NCBI GenBank assembly: GCA_012798535.1
Contig: JAAZMZ010000066.1
Location: 1 to 44,399 of the forward strand
From: Leptolinea sp.
GTDB lineage: Bacteria; Chloroflexota; Anaerolineae; Anaerolineales; Anaerolineaceae
DNA: 44,399 nt
Direction: 5' to 3'
Under the pieces are notes generated by a model. The model did not search any database. It had not been told where the DNA came from and saw only the letters and a program-made list of their open reading frames with translations. Every line of letters starts with the position of its first letter. Position 1 is the first letter of the stretch. Shown here one piece after another: positions 42,173-44,399 of the stretch. The translations under genes were made by a program, and so were the position numbers.

Positions 42173-44399
42173 ATGCAGTACGGATATTTCGACGACGACG
42201 CCAGAGAATATGTCATCACCCGGCCCGATACGCCGGCTTCCTGGAGCAACTACCTGGGTTCCACAGAATTCGGTGCCATAATCACAAATAATGCCGGCGG
42301 GTACAGCTTTTATAAATCTGCCGCGCAGGGGCGTTTTCTGCGGCTGCGTTTCAACAGCATTCCAATGGATCAACCCGGACGTTACATTTACCTGCGCGAC
42401 CGGGATAATGGTGATTACTGGTCGGCTTCGTGGCAGCCGGTGGGCAAACCGCTGGACAGGTACAAATCCACATGCCGCCACGGCACCGGCTACACGGTGA
42501 TCGAGTCGGATTATGCCGGGATTCTCAGCCGGACCACCTACTTTGTTCCACTCGGGCAGCTCTTTGAATACTGGTGGGTGCGCCTGACCAACACCGGCGA
42601 CCATCCCCGCAGGTTATCGGCATTTTCCTATTGCGAATTCTCCAATAACTGGGATACCGGGCAGGATCTGGTCAACCTGCAGTATTCCCTTTTCATCGTC
42701 AAAGGCGAAATGCGCGACGGCTTACTGCGCATTGCGATCAACGATAACCTGACACAGGAGGCTGCCAGTTTCATCGACAATGACCAGAGCCGTCATTCCT
42801 GGATGGCGCTGACCGGCGCTCCGGTCAGTGGGTATGATACATCCCGGGCGGCTTTCCTGGGGGAATACCGAAGCTACCACAATCCGCGGGTGGTCGAACA
42901 GGGTGCATGCACTGGCAGCCAGGCTTACGGCGACAACGCCTGTGGTGTCCTTCAATCCGACCTGGAATTGAAGCCGGGAGAATCTCGTGATCTGCTTTTC
43001 ATGCTGGGAATTGGCGAAAGTGGGGGGTTCGGCCGCCGGGCTGTGGCCGAATTCGGTACAGTCGAACGAGCTGCCCGGGAATTGCAAAACCTCAGGCAGA
43101 CCTACCACAGCCGGCTGGAAGCACTGCGCGTGGAGACTCCCGATCCGGAATTCAATTCCATGATCAATGTTTGGGCACCTTACAACGCCCAGGTTAGTTT
43201 CAACTGGTCGAGATCTGCCTCTCTGGTGTATAACGGTGAACGGGACGGTCTGGGCTTCCGCGATTCGGTGCAGGATGTGCTCGGGATTCTTTCAGCCGAT
43301 CCGGATGCCGCCCGCGCGCGCCTCGAATTGATGCTGACTGGTCAGGTGGCTTCCGGCGGCGCCATACCGGTCATCAAACCTTTCGATCACCACCCCGGTG
43401 CGGAAAACCCGCCCGCGGATGAACATTTCCGGTCGGATGACTGCCTGTGGTTTTTCAACGCCGTGCCGGCTTATGTGGCAGAGACAGGCGACGAGGCTTT
43501 TTATAATCGGGTGCTGCCCTTTGCGGATCATGGAGAAGCCACCGTGCTGGGTCACCTGCGCCGGGCAATGGAATTCAACCTGGAACGCTCCGGCAGGCAT
43601 GGCCTGCCCTGTGGATTGGAAGCCGATTGGAATGATTGCCTCAAACTGGGGTATCACGGCGAAAGTCTGTTTGTGGCCTTCCAACTTTATCTGGCTCTGA
43701 CTGTATATGCCGAAGTGACGGCGAAATTTGGACAGAAAGAAGACTCCGCCTGGGCGCTGGATCGGCGCCAGACGCTGTATGACAATATCCAGAAGTATTG
43801 CTGGGACGGCAACTGGTTCATCTGGGCTTTCGGCGAAGACGGAACAATCTATGGAACCAAAGACTTTGCTGAAGGCCAGGTATACCTCAACACACAGGTC
43901 TGGTCGGTGATCAGTGGAGTCGCCACGCCAGAACAGCGTGTGAAGGCTCTTCAAACGGTCTCCGAACGTCTGGCCACACCGTATGGATTGATGCTTTCCG
44001 CTCCCCCCTTCATCAAGACCTCAATTGAAGTGATGCGCGCCGTACTGTTCAATCCAGGGATAAAAGAAAATGCCGGTATTTTCAACCATACCCAGGGCTG
44101 GGGGGTAATGGCCGAATGTCTGCAGGGAAATGGTAACCGGGCGTATGAATATTACCGTGCGTTTATGCCTGCCGCTTACAATACGTGTGCAGAAATCCGG
44201 CAGTGCGAACCGTATGTGCAGGCACAAACCACCTACGCCAGCCTGTCTCCGCGGGCGGGAAACGCCCGCACCACCTGGCTTACCGGTGCGGCTGCCTGGG
44301 CATACTTCTCGGCCACCCAGTACCTTCTGGGCATCCGGCCGGAAATGGAAGGCCTGCGCATCGATCCATGTATTCCTTCAACCTGGGCGGGTTTCAAAG
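42173..44399 (+). CDS. GH94 family disaccharide phosphorylase (C-terminus off the window)
   Basis: At least 742 residues are encoded before the right edge. The N-terminus (YGYFDDDAREYVITRPDTP) and NYLGSTEFGAIITNNAGGYSF (landmark NNAGGYSF) are typical of cellobiose and N,N'-diacetylchitobiose phosphorylases. The catalytic acid is expected at Asp485 in GLEADWNDCLKLG. GLGFRDSVQD, NAGIFNHTQGWGVMAE and LRIDPCIPS are other family stretches. These enzymes split a beta-linked disaccharide with phosphate, giving a sugar 1-phosphate plus free sugar and saving ATP. There is no signal peptide, so it works inside the cell on imported disaccharide. The ATG at 42173 follows AAGGGAG. Which disaccharide it uses cannot be decided here. 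Confidence 0.9.
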   Translation, partial: MQYGYFDDDAREYVITRPDTPASWSNYLGSTEFGAIITNNAGGYSFYKSAAQGRFLRLRFNSIPMDQPGRYIYLRDRDNGDYWSASWQPVGKPLDRYKSTCRHGTGYTVIESDYAGILSRTTYFVPLGQLFEYWWVRLTNTGDHPRRLSAFSYCEFSNNWDTGQDLVNLQYSLFIVKGEMRDGLLRIAINDNLTQEAASFIDNDQSRHSWMALTGAPVSGYDTSRAAFLGEYRSYHNPRVVEQGACTGSQAYGDNACGVLQSDLELKPGESRDLLFMLGIGESGGFGRRAVAEFGTVERAARELQNLRQTYHSRLEALRVETPDPEFNSMINVWAPYNAQVSFNWSRSASLVYNGERDGLGFRDSVQDVLGILSADPDAARARLELMLTGQVASGGAIPVIKPFDHHPGAENPPADEHFRSDDCLWFFNAVPAYVAETGDEAFYNRVLPFADHGEATVLGHLRRAMEFNLERSGRHGLPCGLEADWNDCLKLGYHGESLFVAFQLYLALTVYAEVTAKFGQKEDSAWALDRRQTLYDNIQKYCWDGNWFIWAFGEDGTIYGTKDFAEGQVYLNTQVWSVISGVATPEQRVKALQTVSERLATPYGLMLSAPPFIKTSIEVMRAVLFNPGIKENAGIFNHTQGWGVMAECLQGNGNRAYEYYRAFMPAAYNTCAEIRQCEPYVQAQTTYASLSPRAGNARTTWLTGAAAWAYFSATQYLLGIRPEMEGLRIDPCIPSTWAGFK

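Overview
The window looks like chromosomal DNA from a free-living, sugar-fermenting bacterium, most likely of the Chloroflexota (Anaerolineae). This rests on gene content and protein style rather than a marker gene: Ala/Pro-rich linkers behind lipoprotein signal peptides, many ABC sugar uptake genes with LacI regulators, an archaeal-type triosephosphate isomerase homologue, a GlpX-type FBPase and long PAS/GAF/GGDEF/HD-GYP sensors. No rRNA, tRNA, CRISPR array or insertion sequence was found.

Layout. 1-2.3 kb: an AglE-like alpha-glucoside binding lipoprotein (cut by the window edge) behind a LacI regulator. 2.7-4.8 kb: a CobW-type GTPase and glpX. 4.8-13.1 kb: a kdp potassium-uptake operon on the minus strand, in the order small ORF-kdpF-kdpA-kdpB-orf88-kdpC-kdpD-kdpE. 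It carries two non-canonical small membrane ORFs and a candidate KdpE box.

13.3-24.8 kb: a sugar catabolic regulon of unknown substrate. A nine-gene minus-strand operon runs RbsD/FucU mutarotase, TIM-barrel epimerase, FucI-like isomerase, archaeal-type TIM homologue, YjbQ, ABC ATPase, permease, LacI and FGGY kinase. It is divergent from its binding-protein gene. The 576-bp divergent region has two good sigma70 promoters. Each start site lies in a copy of a palindromic operator built on AACGTTGTAA, and each has a second copy 107-116 bp further downstream. This is the best-defined regulatory system in the window.

24.8-36.8 kb: a membrane-anchored SGNH-like protein; a chemoreceptor with a large, apparently cytoplasmic sugar-binding-protein-like region whose lobes are in swapped order; a V4R-like small protein; a structured intergenic stretch; an RNase H; a divergent c-di-GMP pair (REC-GAF-PAS-GGDEF and PAS-GAF-PAS-HD-GYP) with a structured leader between them; and a lone tyrosine recombinase with a core-site-like inverted repeat in front.

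36.8-44.4 kb: a zinc-ribbon membrane protein and malic enzyme on the minus strand, then a 508-bp gap with a candidate structured RNA ending in an intrinsic terminator, ptsI, and a GH94 disaccharide phosphorylase cut by the window end. Overall the window combines sugar import and sensing, central carbon enzymes (glpX, malic enzyme, ptsI) and potassium homeostasis.
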